The position numbers were made by a program, and so were the translations under genes. The notes beneath the pieces are model-generated. The model saw only the letters and a list, made by a program, of their open reading frames with translations. It did not search any database and was not told where the DNA came from. A stretch of DNA of 64,000 bases from Anthonomus grandis grandis. Taxonomy: Eukaryota > Arthropoda > Insecta > Coleoptera > Curculionidae. Below are positions 20,804-31,759 of the stretch, in pieces (position 1 is the stretch's first letter; every line of letters begins with the position of its first letter). The stretch spans positions 4,359,100 to 4,423,099 of the forward strand of contig NC_065554.1 in the NCBI RefSeq assembly GCF_022605725.1, read 5' to 3'.

Positions 20804-22638
20804 CAGTGGCGGCTCGTGGGTCAATCTTCAGGGGGGTCATTTTGGTTTGAAAACTTATAGTTTACTTTAATAGAAAAAAAAAACAAATCAAACTATCGAT
20901 TTTTTAAAGTTTTTGAAAAATCTTTTAGCATTTATATTTTAGATAAAAAATACAGACTTAGATAAAACTCAATATTTACCGAGATATTTGCCCTATTAAG
21001 CGGGTAAAAATAACTTTAAATGCTTAAATCGTTTTTCGAAAATTAAGTTTGCCTTTTTATTAGGGTAATGATTTTAAATAAAAATATAGGAAAAAGGGTA
21101 TAAACAGGTTATCGAAACCACTCTACCCAGAACCATCGTACGTTTTGAAGATCGGCCGAAAAAGGACGAAAATTCGTGTAAATTTGCAAAAAATATTTTT
21201 ATCGGTTTATGTTGACTCGCCGCTTTTTGCAGGATAAGATTAAGTTGATGGGCAGTGAGTAAAGTGTGCATTTGGGATATTTCTTTAATTTTTGTTTGTA
21301 CTCCTCCCAGTTTACCGCTCATGACTGATGCACCATCGTAACTTTGGGCAATTAATTTTTCAGGTGCTTCATTAATTTTTGATAATTATTGAAGTTCTTC
21401 CAATATTACATTAGTTAAATGTTGTGCTGTGGCACCTGGAGGGTTATCAAATTTCCAAAATCTTTCATGTACAATATCAGTTAATACATATCGCAATATG
21501 ACAATCATCTGCGTTTTATTGGAGCTGTCTGTGGTCTCATCCACTTGAATTACCACAAAATTCGTCTGGCCAATCTCCTTAATTATATGAGTATGCAAAA
21601 TGGCTAACATTGATTCTAAAATATCGTTCTGAATTGTTATGGATGTTCCTTTAAATACTGTACTTTTTTCAATATGTTCTTTAAACATTAAATCCAGTTC
21701 AGAAACAAAATCGATAAGGCCCAGAAAAATTCCTTGGTGCTGTTATGAGATGATTGGAGCTGTTACTTTCGTCATGACCGCGCAATGCAATTTCGAAAAC
21801 TCCTTTTATTATTATAAACCGATTTTTAGAAACCGATTCATTAAAGTCATGTACAGATTTACGATATACACTATCAAGTTGCTGTCTTATGTTAACACGT
21901 CCTAAACTTGCGTAACTCATTGATGAATTTATATGAGTAGTGGAAGAAGCATGCTTTGTAATTTTGACTTTTAAATGCTTAATGTCAGTTACTCCATTTT
22001 TCGCCCATACAGCGTCATTCGGAAACAGTAAATACGGGTAGCAAAAAAATGCATTTCTCACACTGCAGCCACAAATCCAATTACACAAATTGTACATTGA
22101 TTCTTTAAAATATCTTTGAATATCTTTACCCCTATCCTTTGTTGTTTGTTTTAAATTCCTATTTGGTTTTGGTCGACCACTTTGCTTTTTATCAAGCCGC
22201 CGTTAATGATTTAATGTTTCAGCAGATTTTAAGGCAATTATTTAGTGCGGGCGGCAAACAGTAACTAACTAAAACAAAACAATAAAACATTCATCCAGTC
22301 GGGCCGTCGACTACGTTAGCGATATAGGACTGAAAGGTGACTCTCACTCCCGCTCACGAAATGCTAATCTGCCTTCTTTGTTCTATTTTACATGCATTTC
22401 TCCTTAAGCCATAAGAACTGTATAGGGACAATTTAAAATACGGCCCAGCCACGGGCTTGTGATGCGCGCGAGGCGCGACGTTAATAATATATTTGTTTTG
22501 CCAATGCAGACTGCTTAGAGAATTTTATAATTCACAATAAAGTTTTAGATAAAAGATATTTATAATAAAATTGGTATTTTTATGAGATTATTTAAGGGGG
22601 GTCATTGACCAATTGACCCTAAGAAGGAGCCGCCACTG
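20804..22638 (-). mobile_element. hAT element copy 1, internally deleted, 8-bp target duplication
   Basis: The element begins CAGTGGCGGCTCGTGGGTCA and ends with the inverse (GGAGCCGCCACTG). It is flanked on both sides by GTCTAAAG (20796-20803; 22639-22646), the 8-bp duplication of hAT insertion. A second copy of the same family is at 39243-41107 with a different target duplication. Its transposase is on the minus strand and lacks the C-terminal half, so the copy is non-autonomous. Confidence 0.95.
21074..22097 (-). pseudogene. hAT transposase (ZMYM1/DUF4371-like), C-terminally deleted
   Basis: Three minus-strand frames in series. 22097-21699: a TTF-type zinc-finger region (DAVWAKNGVTDIKHLKVKIT, then KHASSTTHINSS). 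21688-21386: the start of the RNase H-like core with DILESMLAILHTHIIKEIGQ and VIQVDETTDSSNKTQMIVIL, whose Asp is the first catalytic residue. 21322-21074: SGKLGGVQTKIKEI and AHQLNLILQKAASQHKPIKI. The remaining catalytic region and the dimerisation domain are absent; non-coding sequence to the left terminus follows directly. Frame breaks separate the three parts. Confidence 0.85.
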
Positions 22639-23731
22639 GTCTAAAGACTCCAGTTTTGCAATTCCCAACACCTTTTAAAAATAGCAACTCATCATTTTCG
22701 GTAAACTCATTGCATTTATAACAACAGGAATGGAGATAAGGTTCCACTTGCTTACCAATGTGAGCTTCCCCTTTTCGTCCCACATACTCTAGGCCACTAT
22801 TTCTTCTTTTCTTAGCTTAAAAGCGTTTCCATTGTTCTGGATTTCTCCTTCATTTTCTAGGTTTTCTGGTTGGCTCTGAAATGGTCGAGTGGTCTGAAAT
22901 CTCTTCAGTACCGTAGTCAAAATTATTAAGTATATTATTAAAAATTATTATATTATGAAGTTGTTTCATCCTCATCAGATCTGCGTGGCATAAAATTATT
23001 GTTGCGATCCGAATCATCCTATTCTTGAAAACCTAAAAAATATAAAAAAATCAAATAGTTTAACCTTGAATTATGTGCCTATACTATTATTTTCTAGTTT
23101 AAAAAATACATTGTTTTTTTATACCAATGTCTATAGATTAAATTAATTTTTTAACAAAACATAGATCTCCATTTTCAGCTAGTACTATCAATAATTTGTT
23201 CTACAGCAAAAGTTGTTATAGGATCAGAATTTTACATATAAAATTCTATAAAAGCACTAGATACGAGTTAAATTATTGATCTAAAAGTAAAATCTATAAC
23301 TAATACTTCTATTATCCTTTACCTCAATAAAAACATGAAATATTATATTAGCGAAAATATATGTATAACTTTTTTATTTTATTGCAAGAAACCTAATTTA
23401 AAATTCCCTTTTAACCAACCACATTTTACCAACCAACCACATCTTAAAAAATATACCGAGGTATAGTCAAAATCGCTCTTATCGTGCGGGTGTATCGGAT
23501 TATCAACGACAAACTTTTGTAGTAACGTTTCATTTCAATTTGCGCAACAAAGTTTTTTAACTACAACGCGTCAGATAAACGAAACAGATATATGCAGCGT
23601 TAATGTATCAAAAGAAGATAAAATGATAAATGTCAGTGGTTCTAAAACAATTACTTTCATAACAAACATGCCTGTCTCGTTTCGATTGACGGATGACATT
23701 ATTTGTCACAAGATAATTTAAATTTCAAATT

Positions 23732-25058
23732 ATGGAAAAGAAAAAGCCTTTTTGTGGATTTCTAAATCCTCAAGCCAAAAAAATGGTACCTAATGTTATT
23801 AATTACTTCGAGAACGAAAAAGAAAATAAAGGGTTGCCTAAGAATGTACAAGAAGAAGTAGCTAAAGCGCTTGGAATTAGTTTAAGAGTGGTGCAAAAGG
23901 TTGTATATGAAAACAAGAACAATCTTATTCCCAAGAAGGAAAAAAAGTGTAAAAGGAAGAAGCCGAAGACTGAAGATTTAAGTGAATGTGTAAAAATGGA
24001 AGTAAGGCATAGGATTTATGAACTATATAGGCTAAAAACAAATATAACGCTGCCATTTCTGAGGGATGTTTTAAAGCGGCACTTTGGAAATTGGACTTTC
24101 TGCTTTATCAACATTAATTAAAAGCATAGGTTTTCGCTATAAAAAAGACTGCAATAGAAGATATTTGTGTGAACTACCAAATATTGTGAGCCAACGAATA
24201 GGATTTTTAAGACAATATACACAAAATAAAACATCAAAGTTAAGGAAACTGGTATTCTTAGATGAAACTTGGATATTTTCAAACGGGAGTGGAATAAAAT
24301 CTTGGCAAGATGAATCTGTAAAAAGCGTGAAAAGAAAAGTCAGGGAAAACGATTTATTTTTTTTACATGCCGGGTCTTCAACGGGATTCGTTCCATGTGC
24401 AAGTTTAATTTTTTTTTCTAAGTCTAAAAGTATGGATTATCATGACAATATGAATTGCGAAATGTTTGAAAAATGGTTAAAGGAACAGTTAATACCGAAC
24501 TTGCAAGAACCTTCCTTAATAGTATTAGACAATGCGTCGTATCATTCAAGAATTTTGAATAAACAACCAAATGGAAGTTGGAGAAAAAGCGAAATTTATG
24601 AATGGTTAGTAAAAGAAAAACAGAATCCCTTGCCATATATGCTAAAATTCGAACTTCTTTCAATTGCAAAATCGCTGAAAAGACCAAAAATATATGCTGT
24701 TGACGAAATAGTACGTGAATATGCCCACGAAGTTTTAAGATTGCCACCATACCATTGTCAGTTTAATGCCATTGAGCTTATATGGGCAGAGTCAAAATCT
24801 TATTATGAGAAGCATGTGGGTGCTGGGCTTAGATCTGACCAGGTTAAAGCTGTTTGAAATGAGGCATTGAATCACATCACAAAGGAGTATTGGCGGAAAT
24901 CAGTGGATCACACAGAAAACATTATTAGAATCTGGTGGAAGAGAGAAAAAGTACTCGATATCCAAGTTGAACCATTGATCATTGCTCCATTTGAAGAAGA
25001 TTCGGAAAATGACGAAGAGTTTTCCGACTCTGTTAGTGATAATGATAGTTATAATTAG
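23732..25058 (+). pseudogene. DDE transposase with about 81 residues between Asp-2 and Glu-3
   Basis: The first frame from ATG 23732 holds a helix-turn-helix (VQEEVAKALGISLRVVQKVV), then a basic linker. A frameshift near 24085 leads to the second frame: YKKDCNRRYLCELPNIVSQR, catalytic Asp in LVFLDETWIF, second Asp in SLIVLDNASYHSR, and Glu in HCQFNAIELIWAESK. By my count 81 residues separate the second Asp from the Glu, against 34 in mariner and Tc1. A TGA at 24855-24857 replaces the Trp expected in AVWNEALNH; the tail then continues to an acidic C-terminus at 25058. Lesions: one frameshift and one stop. It resembles what I recall as the DD82E 'Sailor' group; that name is from memory. Confidence 0.85.
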
Positions 25059-25239
25059 TTTCTTTTTTTAGTCAAATTTGTACACATTCACTTAAATCTT
25101 TCCAAGCGCTTTAGCTACTTCTTCTTATACATTCTAAGCAATCATTTATTTTCTTTTTCGTTGTTAAAATAATTAATTAGTTTTCTTTTTGCATTTCGTT
25201 TATTATTTAGGTATGATTAAAAAGTACAATTTTTTTTTT

Positions 25240-25680
25240 TTTAAACAAAGGTAAGTAAATAAATTGGTGAATGCGCTGGGAGATAGATATGCCCGGCACA
25301 TTCTCCATTTTTTTAATAGTTAGTTACAATCTTTTTTTTGCCTTGTAAAGTGTAAATAAATAAATATTCATAAGAAAACGACATTTTAAAGAACTGTCGT
25401 AGCTCCCCTCGTATTTATCTTAAAAAGAAACTAAGTAAATAAATTGGTGAATGCCCTGGAAGATAGAAATGTCCGCCGCGATCACCAGTTTTTTTAAAGT
25501 TATGTTTAATCTTTTTTTTTGCCCTGTAATGTGTAAAAAAAATTGTCTTAAGAAAACGACATTTTAAAGAACTGTCGTAGCTCGCCTCGTATTTATCTTT
25601 TTAAACAAAGTTAAATAAATGAATTGGTGAATGCGCTGGGAGATAGAAATGCCCGCCGCATTCACCAGTTATTGTTTATC
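25240..25680. repeat. Tandem repeat with internal palindrome, period about 180 bp
   Basis: Three units start at about 25255, 25435 and 25612 with AAATAAATTGGTGAATGC or a close variant. Each opens with an imperfect palindrome (TGGTGAATGCG facing CGCATTCACCA around a GGAGATAGAAATGCCC centre). Two complete units also share AAAACGACATTTTAAAGAAC and CTGTCGTAGCTC-CCTCGTATTTATC. The array lies in the 3' non-coding part of the transposon at 23464-26600. Confidence 0.88.
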
Positions 25681-27892
25681 TTTTTTTGATCTTTAACTGA
25701 TATAAAAGAAAAGATAACACAACTTTTTTAATTTTCTGTACATCAACCTATAGATTGGGTCGAACGACAAATAATAAATCATAAAATTAAAATGTCATTT
25801 TAAAAGTGAGATTGTAACATGAACTTGCCTTTAAACAAAGAAAGTAGTTTTCTGGTCTCTGACTGCACTGCATCACACACAATACAAATTAATTGTTTGT
25901 CATTATACCAAAATGTATAGTTTCCCAATAATTATTACAAAAAAAACACAATCACACATAAACAAAGAAGAAGACAAGATCAAATAATCGTTAAAAATTA
26001 GACGCTGTGCCGTGAAATCGACAGATTAGTATGTTATGCACATACATAGGGTCATGCTAAATCGTATACTAATTTCTCAAAAATTTAGGTAACAACCATT
26101 TTTAAATGAAATATGTACAATTTTAATGAAAGGCTAGGGAGGCATTTTTGCTCTCATAAAAAATATAAAATGCTTAGATTTAGATATTATTGCGTAAAGA
26201 AAAATTGTTTTTGAGAATTCCGTCTTTTTCGGACAATTTTTCAAAAAAGAAAAGTAAATATTATGTCTGGCAACTTAGCAGTGGCAACTTAGGCGTATAC
26301 CCAACGGGCTTTATACTTATGGACTTTTTCACGTCATGAAAGGAAATAACCAACGTATGTTTTACATGTCGAATCGCGGATACGTAGTATTCCGCAGACA
26401 TTTTTACGGCGTTAAAGGCATCACGTCAGTTAAAATAATTATGATCTAAGGTGTATACGCGGCTTTAATATGTCACATGACGGCGTTCAATGTATTGTCA
26501 AACTCTCAAGGAAATAACATTTTGGCAGCCACTGATTTTTCAATTTGATTCATATTACGTGGTGACCTTTGAACCCGCACGATAAGAGCGAAGGCGACTA
26601 TAGGTACTTACTTGCAATTTGTGTTATTATCTCACTCATTTTTACAAGAGTTCGATTTGCAAAGATGCTAAACGAATCATTCAAAATAATGTCTATAATA
26701 CCTTACCGGTTAAGGGGTACAAACACAAAACACAAAAATATAGGGTACAAATGCATTTGTATCGGTTTGCCACAAATTATTTTTAAATATTACGTATGTA
26801 GTTAGTTAAAATGCATTTTACCAGATGGCTCCTCCAGTAGCAAATTTCAGTTATATTTCTTTGCCACAAAGTTTTTAGTAGTATCAAGATTTATTTTATA
26901 ATAATATAATAACTCATTTTATTATAATAACTAATTTTTTGAATTTTTGTTACTTGTACCCTTTAGCATTGCTAAAAGTTTGGCAATTAAGTTAATTAAG
27001 GGAATTAAAAAGTTAGAATCAATGAAGCTGTGTTCCACATCATTACAAAAACGCTTATAGATAGGAAGCATTTACATCATAGTGTAAAACAAAAAGGATG
27101 ATTTCTTTTACTCTTAAAGGCATTTAAGCGAACCGCGGCTACTCTTTTGGTTGACAACTTTGACAGGTAAGTGTGACGTATTATTCCCCCACCACTTAAA
27201 AATTCTGATTGAAAGAAACAGTGGCTAAAATGATATGGCTATTAGGAATTAAAGAGTTTATGTTTTTTCTTTTCTGTTTGATAAAATTTTTTTGATTTTG
27301 CAGAGCCTTAGCCACTCTTTTCTCTCGAATAAAATGCTTTTATTGGATCTAAAATAAATTATGTATAATGGTCATGTAAATTTGCATGGGTGAAGCCATA
27401 AACACCTTATTAAATAATTGGTAAATACCAAACGCCAAATAGTTGATCCGTGACGTCACGTTTTCCCCTATTTTGGTTAAAACCAGAATCGCAGAAACGC
27501 ATTGTTAAATATCAACTAAGAACCATTTCACGCTAAAAGTCGGCTTATGTTATTCAAAGTGCTAAATCGAAATTGTTTTTATTATAATTTTGCCGAGAAT
27601 ACGGGATATGCTAATCTTAATATATTCTTTACAAAACAGCCTCAGATATCGATAAATGTGTGGCTTTTAATAAGGAAATTAGTTGCGTACAATGCAAGCA
27701 CATGAAATTTGGATTACGCAATACACCTGATAAGGTAGGATAAAAGAGCTTCTAAAACCCTTTTTTGATTTGCAAAGATGCGAGAGCGAAAGTTATAGGA
27801 ACTCGTGTACCCAATTCTATCTTTCTGTTATTCCCTAGAGAAATCACTACTAGAATTAGCATAAACTTGCCTATTTACAACTCTCCTGGTTA
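25681..27892. other. Transposon 3' flank and intergenic sequence without recognisable gene
   Basis: To 26600 this is the untranslated right part of the long-spaced DDE transposon. From 26603 to 27892 I see AT-rich sequence with no convincing frame. The 78-residue frame at 26569-26805 straddles the transposon end and is not a gene. Confidence 0.4.
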
Positions 27893-28119
27893 GCCTAGAG
27901 CAGCGTTACTCAAAGTGTGCTCCGCGGAGCCCAGGTGCAGTCATAATAAATGAATGCATTTATTAAAGTGGACCCTATAAGAATAAAGTTACTCAAGATA
28001 AAAATAAACAACCAAAACGAAATGCCTACTTATAGGTGTTACTGGTACATATACGAAAATTTAATATAATATATATTATTAAGTAAATGCCCGACCTATT
28101 ACATCGAAATTTAACAGCG

Positions 28120-28300
28120 TTACTCGTACGCCACCATTCGCCCCCGGACTATAAGCAATCGAATGACCTCGCGCTTCTTCTCGTGCTCGTGCGTCGACGT
28201 GTACTTCGGAAAAAATCGTCTGGCTCTCCGAAGTTTCTAAGGGATTCGAGATGATTCGATAGTTGCTGGTATAATATAAAGGAGGCTTGTTTGGCGCGGC
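28120..28300 (+). promoter_or_regulatory. Probable promoter region of the hAT element
   Basis: This 180-bp stretch is much richer in G+C and CpG than its surroundings and ends in GGTATAATATAAAGGAGGC (about 28268), a TATA-like box about 195 bp before the first transposase ATG at 28466. The assignment is by position and composition only. Confidence 0.35.
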
Positions 28301-28465
28301 GAATTTATTAATCAAGCAACGTACCGCAAAATTTACTCACACCGCGCTCAGTATTTTATGTTCGCTTGTCTTGTTGTTCGTAGTGGTTGTAAAATCTTGT
28401 ATTTCGTGCGTCAAGAGATACTATTTGTCATAAAATTGACCAAATCAAATTAATGTTAAAGAAGA

Positions 28466-30801
28466 ATGGAGCGCTGGCTTAAAGGTATTGCAAAAAATGT
28501 GGTTCGCTTGGATGATGCGTCAAATTCAAATCAAGGTGATATGAAGGCGTCAAGTTCTAGTTTTATGGTTTCAAGTTCAAGTAGTAAAACATCTAACAAG
28601 TGACACACTGAGGGTGAAAAAACGAAAGTATGACGAATCATACATTAATCTCGGATTTGTTGATTCCAACGGCTCACCTCTTTGTATGTTGTGCAGCAAA
28701 CTTCTTTCTAATAGTTCGATGGTACCTGCTAAGATGCGCCGACATTTAAAAACTGTACACCGACTTCAAAAACAAAAGTAAAGAATTTTTTCTACGTAAA
28801 AAAGAACAATAATTAAGAAGCCAAAAAACGTATGCGACTCAGACTGTGAATGAAAAGGCCACGGAGGCATCGTATTTGGTTAGTTACCGCATTGCCTAAG
28901 CAGGAGAAGCGCACACTGTCGCTGAAAAGCTAATAAAACCATGTGTGGTAGACATAACAAAATGTATGCTCGACGAAAAATCTGTAAAGCATCTTTCTAC
29001 AGTGCCGCTTTCGAACGATACGCGCCGAATTGGGGATACCGCAGCAAACACAAAACAAGAACTGGTTTCACGGCTTCACAATAACAAATTCGTCTTGCAA
29101 ATGGATAAGTCGACTGATGTTGCTGGACTGGCCATCTTGCTAGTAATTGTGCGATATCCATATAAACATTCACTCGAAGAAGACTTGCTTATGTGCTCAT
29201 CGCTGCCTACTAACACAACCGGAGAAGAAATTTTTAACACGATTAACATATTTATTGAAGAAAACCAACTCGATTGGAATGATTGCATTGATATTTGTAC
29301 CGATAGAGCCAACGCAATGACAGGTAGAACAGCAGGAGCAATATCACGAATAAAAATGAAAGCGCCAAATTGTAGTTCCAGCCACATCCTGCATAGACGC
29401 GGTTAAGAAAATGCCACCAAATCTAAAATTGGTTCTTGACGAGTCAGTAAAAATAATTAATTTTGTCAAGTCACGTCCACTACAATCCCGATTGTTCTCA
29501 ATATTATGTGAAGATTATGGTAGCGATCATAAAACACCATTGCTCCATACTGAAGTGAGATGGTTATCCCGGGGTAAAACTTTAACAAGGCTTTTTGAAC
29601 TAAGAACAGAATTAGAAGCTTTTCTTACAGATGTTCCTTTTAATTTTTAAAAGACCGTTTGTCCGATAAAAGCTGCTTATTTAGACCAGCATTTTTAGCA
29701 GACATGTTTGGAAAACTTAACGAATTAAACCTGTCACTACAAGGAAAACAGACAACAGTTTTCAATGCTAACAACAAAATAACTGCCTTTAAAAGAAAAT
29801 TAAATTTTTGGATTACTGGTTTTGATAAGAGAGAAATCAAAACCTTTTCATTCCTAAGTGAGTTCCTAAGTCACCATAGTCTTAGTGATACAGAAATATT
29901 TCAAAATGAATTTTTTTTTTTTTTTTTTTATGGTATACACAAGCACAAGAGGAAAGTCCTATGTCACTCTTGGAGTGGTGCTTGCGCGAAGATATTTGTG
30001 GGCATTTATCTTGAATCGCTGCAGGTTGTATGCGTCGGGAAATATGTGAGGTGGAAGCCCGTTCCACAAAGAGGATGTTCTCCAGATGAATGAGTCCCGA
30101 TACAGCGACGTCCTTGGGGTAGGCAGGTGGACTCGATGTAGATGAGCCGCAACTGCTAGACGCGTCCTTCTTGCCGGAACAGCCCTGGGTGGAATCAGGC
30201 CTGCCAGCTCAGAGGAGCACTTACCGTGATAATAACGGTAGAATAAACAGAGATCAGCCACTTTTCTCCTGTGCTCCAGACTATCCAGACTCTTTGTCAG
30301 TTCTGGTTTGTCGATAAGACGAATAGCTCTCTTCTGTATAGAATCTAGCAGCTTTAAGCTATGCTTGGGTGCAGAGAATTTGTTGAATTGGTGCAATATC
30401 TCAATGACCTGCAAGGGACTTTTGAATCTTACTTTCCTGAAGAACAGAATACAAAACTGAAAATAAACTCATGGATTCAAAACCCTTTTTCATCTAAATT
30501 GCAGAAGCCTGAAAATATGTCAAATCAGATCTATGAATCATTTCTAGAAATGACATCGGGTACAAGTATGGAATCATTGTTCAAAACAATTTCACTAAAT
30601 GATTTTTGGTGCAGGGTTCGTAATGAATATCCACAACTTGCAACAGAAGCTTTGAATGTTCTTCTGCCGTTCCCAGCGAGGTATTTATATAAAACGGGAT
30701 TTTCAGCATATACAGCTACAAAAACAAAATACCGCAATAGACTGGATGCCAAACCAGACATGAGAATTCAACTTTCTTCTATCAAGCCTCGCATTAAATG
30801 A
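28466..30801 (+). pseudogene. hAT transposase pseudogene, BED finger to dimerisation domain
   Basis: Starts MERWLKGIAKNV at 28466. A stop at about 28603 and frameshifts precede the BED-type finger (KKRKYDESYINLGF, LCMLCSKLLSNSSM, RRHLKTVHRL). The catalytic domain is at 28945-29650: VSRLHNNKFVLQMDKSTD, FIEENQLDWNDCIDICTDRA. Then come FRPAFLADMFGKLNELNLSL (29659 on) and, beyond the LINE insertion, EFVELVQYLNDL to NVLLPFPARYLYKTGFSAY (30361-30801). That is the order seen in ZBED/Buster and SCAN-domain-protein-like hATs. At least four lesions separate the parts. Confidence 0.87.
29911..30361 (-). mobile_element. 5'-truncated LINE 3' end with poly(A) tail
   Basis: A 20-base T run at 29911-29930 is the poly(A) tail of a minus-strand insertion. 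Upstream of it on that strand, 30361-29959 encodes SIQKRAIRLIDKPELTKSLD, RRKVADLCLFYRYYHGKCSS, ELAGLIPPRAVPARRTRL and SLYRDSFIWRTSSLWNGLPP, the ORF2 C-terminus of an arthropod LINE. GAATTT occurs at both borders as a probable target duplication, and the hAT frame resumes directly after it (EFVELVQYL). The insert is about 445 bp. Confidence 0.85.
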
Positions 30802-31655
30802 ACTTAGTGTTATCATTTGCTTACTAGCTCACTACTTACTGTATCTATCATTTTTTTTATGATTATTAATAAACAATTCACATATAACTGCTTTTGCTTT
30901 TAGTTTTTTAGAGTTCCGTTAAAAATTTAGTTTTTTAAAAGGGTTCCGTGACAAAAAAAGTTTGAGTAACCTGGCCTAGAGCATTTCTTGTAGAATCATT
31001 AACTTTTAACAATGTAATATAAAGATATATAATCGATAAAGGTTATAATTGGTGAGAAAAAATACAAATGTGTACATATTTTTCGCTTTTTTTATTTCTT
31101 GCTATCATCAGATCTTTCCCGATGATGAATAACAAAACATTAAATTTTTAACAGATTGCAACATTGCTTTTTAAAAATTGATTTCACTTAATGCTTATAC
31201 TGTAAAAGTTCCGTGTTTTATCAATAAACCTACAGGAGCGATTCCGGGTTACAATAATTATTAAGTCTATGCATTGCGCCTTTCGGTTACAATTTGAAAT
31301 AAGTCTTTTCTTTTTTCCAGCATTTTATTGACAAAAACCAGGATTACAAATAAATTAAGTTACATCTAATATAAAGTTGTTTTTTTTTTATTTACATTTA
31401 CGGATTTTAGCTATGCCATCGTTGTTATCCAATAACGAATCATGTAGAGTGACAAACGTGATAACCAACAAAACAAATTTCTATTTCGTTTTATTAGTTT
31501 CGGAATGATTTTCGTATAGAGGGCATAACCAAAAACGGCACTGTATTGGAACGAGCGAAGAATTTATCTAGTTGGGTCCCTAAATAATGGGACCCGCACG
31601 ACTGGATGTGGAGTGTTACAAAAAAAAGTAATGCGCTATTATGGTTGTTAGGTTT

Positions 31656-31759
31656 TTAAACGATGAGGTTTTTGATTTCGTCGTACATTACAAGTACGAT
31701 AGCTCCACCGGTACCTCTGAGTACGTTAGAGAAGGCTCCCTTGAAGAAGGCACCAGCAC
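31656..31759 (-). CDS. sesB: ADP/ATP translocase terminal exon
   Basis: Encodes GAGAFFKGAFSNVLRGTGG, AIVLVMYDEIKNLIV and TAA at 31658-31656. Acceptor CTTTTTTAG. The 3' UTR lies to the left; no certain polyadenylation signal was fixed. Confidence 0.97.

Larger units (their letters stand above)
20380..22990 (-). pseudogene. Relic of a dispersed insect repeat protein, split by a hAT
   Basis: Minus strand. The right part (22990-22647) reads YVGRKGEAHIGKQVEPYLHS, CCYKCNEFTENDELLF and WELQNWSL; the left part (20803-20380) continues TSFFYSCIGVRVPRHK, PTGVPPTDKRGKHKASN, FVKKRVNLISRFKSHYTSHY and NPNRKYLDSVLNVNKMYDLY. Joined, they follow a protein family I know as very high copy in insect genomes, probably from a DNA transposon, but I cannot name the superfamily. 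Several stops are present. The hAT at 20804-22638 splits it with an exact target duplication. Confidence 0.65.
23464..26600 (+). mobile_element. Tc1/mariner-superfamily transposon with long D-to-E spacing, complete ends
   Basis: The left end (23464 on) contains TCGCTCTTATCGTGCGGGT and the right end (to 26600) contains its inverse ACCCGCACGATAAGAGCGA, within terminal inverted repeats of about 30 bp that begin TATAGTC. TA sits at both outer edges (23462-23463; 26601-26602). The transposase is encoded at 23732-25058. Between it and the right end are tandem palindrome-bearing repeats (25240-25680). The whole element is about 3.14 kb and seems to have suffered only two disabling changes. Confidence 0.85.
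27901..30973 (+). mobile_element. hAT element (Buster/ZBED-like), complete ends with 8-bp duplication
   Basis: The left end is CAGCGTTACTCAAAGTGTGC (27901) and the right end is AGTTTGAGTAACCTG (to 30973). Both are flanked by GCCTAGAG (27893-27900; 30974-30981). The 5' part is GC-rich and contains a TATA-like box near 28270. A broken transposase is encoded on the plus strand from about 28466. A LINE tail is inserted in its 3' third (29911-30361). Confidence 0.93.

Noticed and set aside
25240..25680. CRISPR-like array
   Set aside because: Units are about 180 bp, diverged and contiguous, with no short repeat/unique spacer pattern; the genome is animal.
28079..28315. Minus-strand 78-residue frame
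   Set aside because: It lies over the GC-rich promoter-like part of the hAT element, opposite to its transposase, and shows no known motif.
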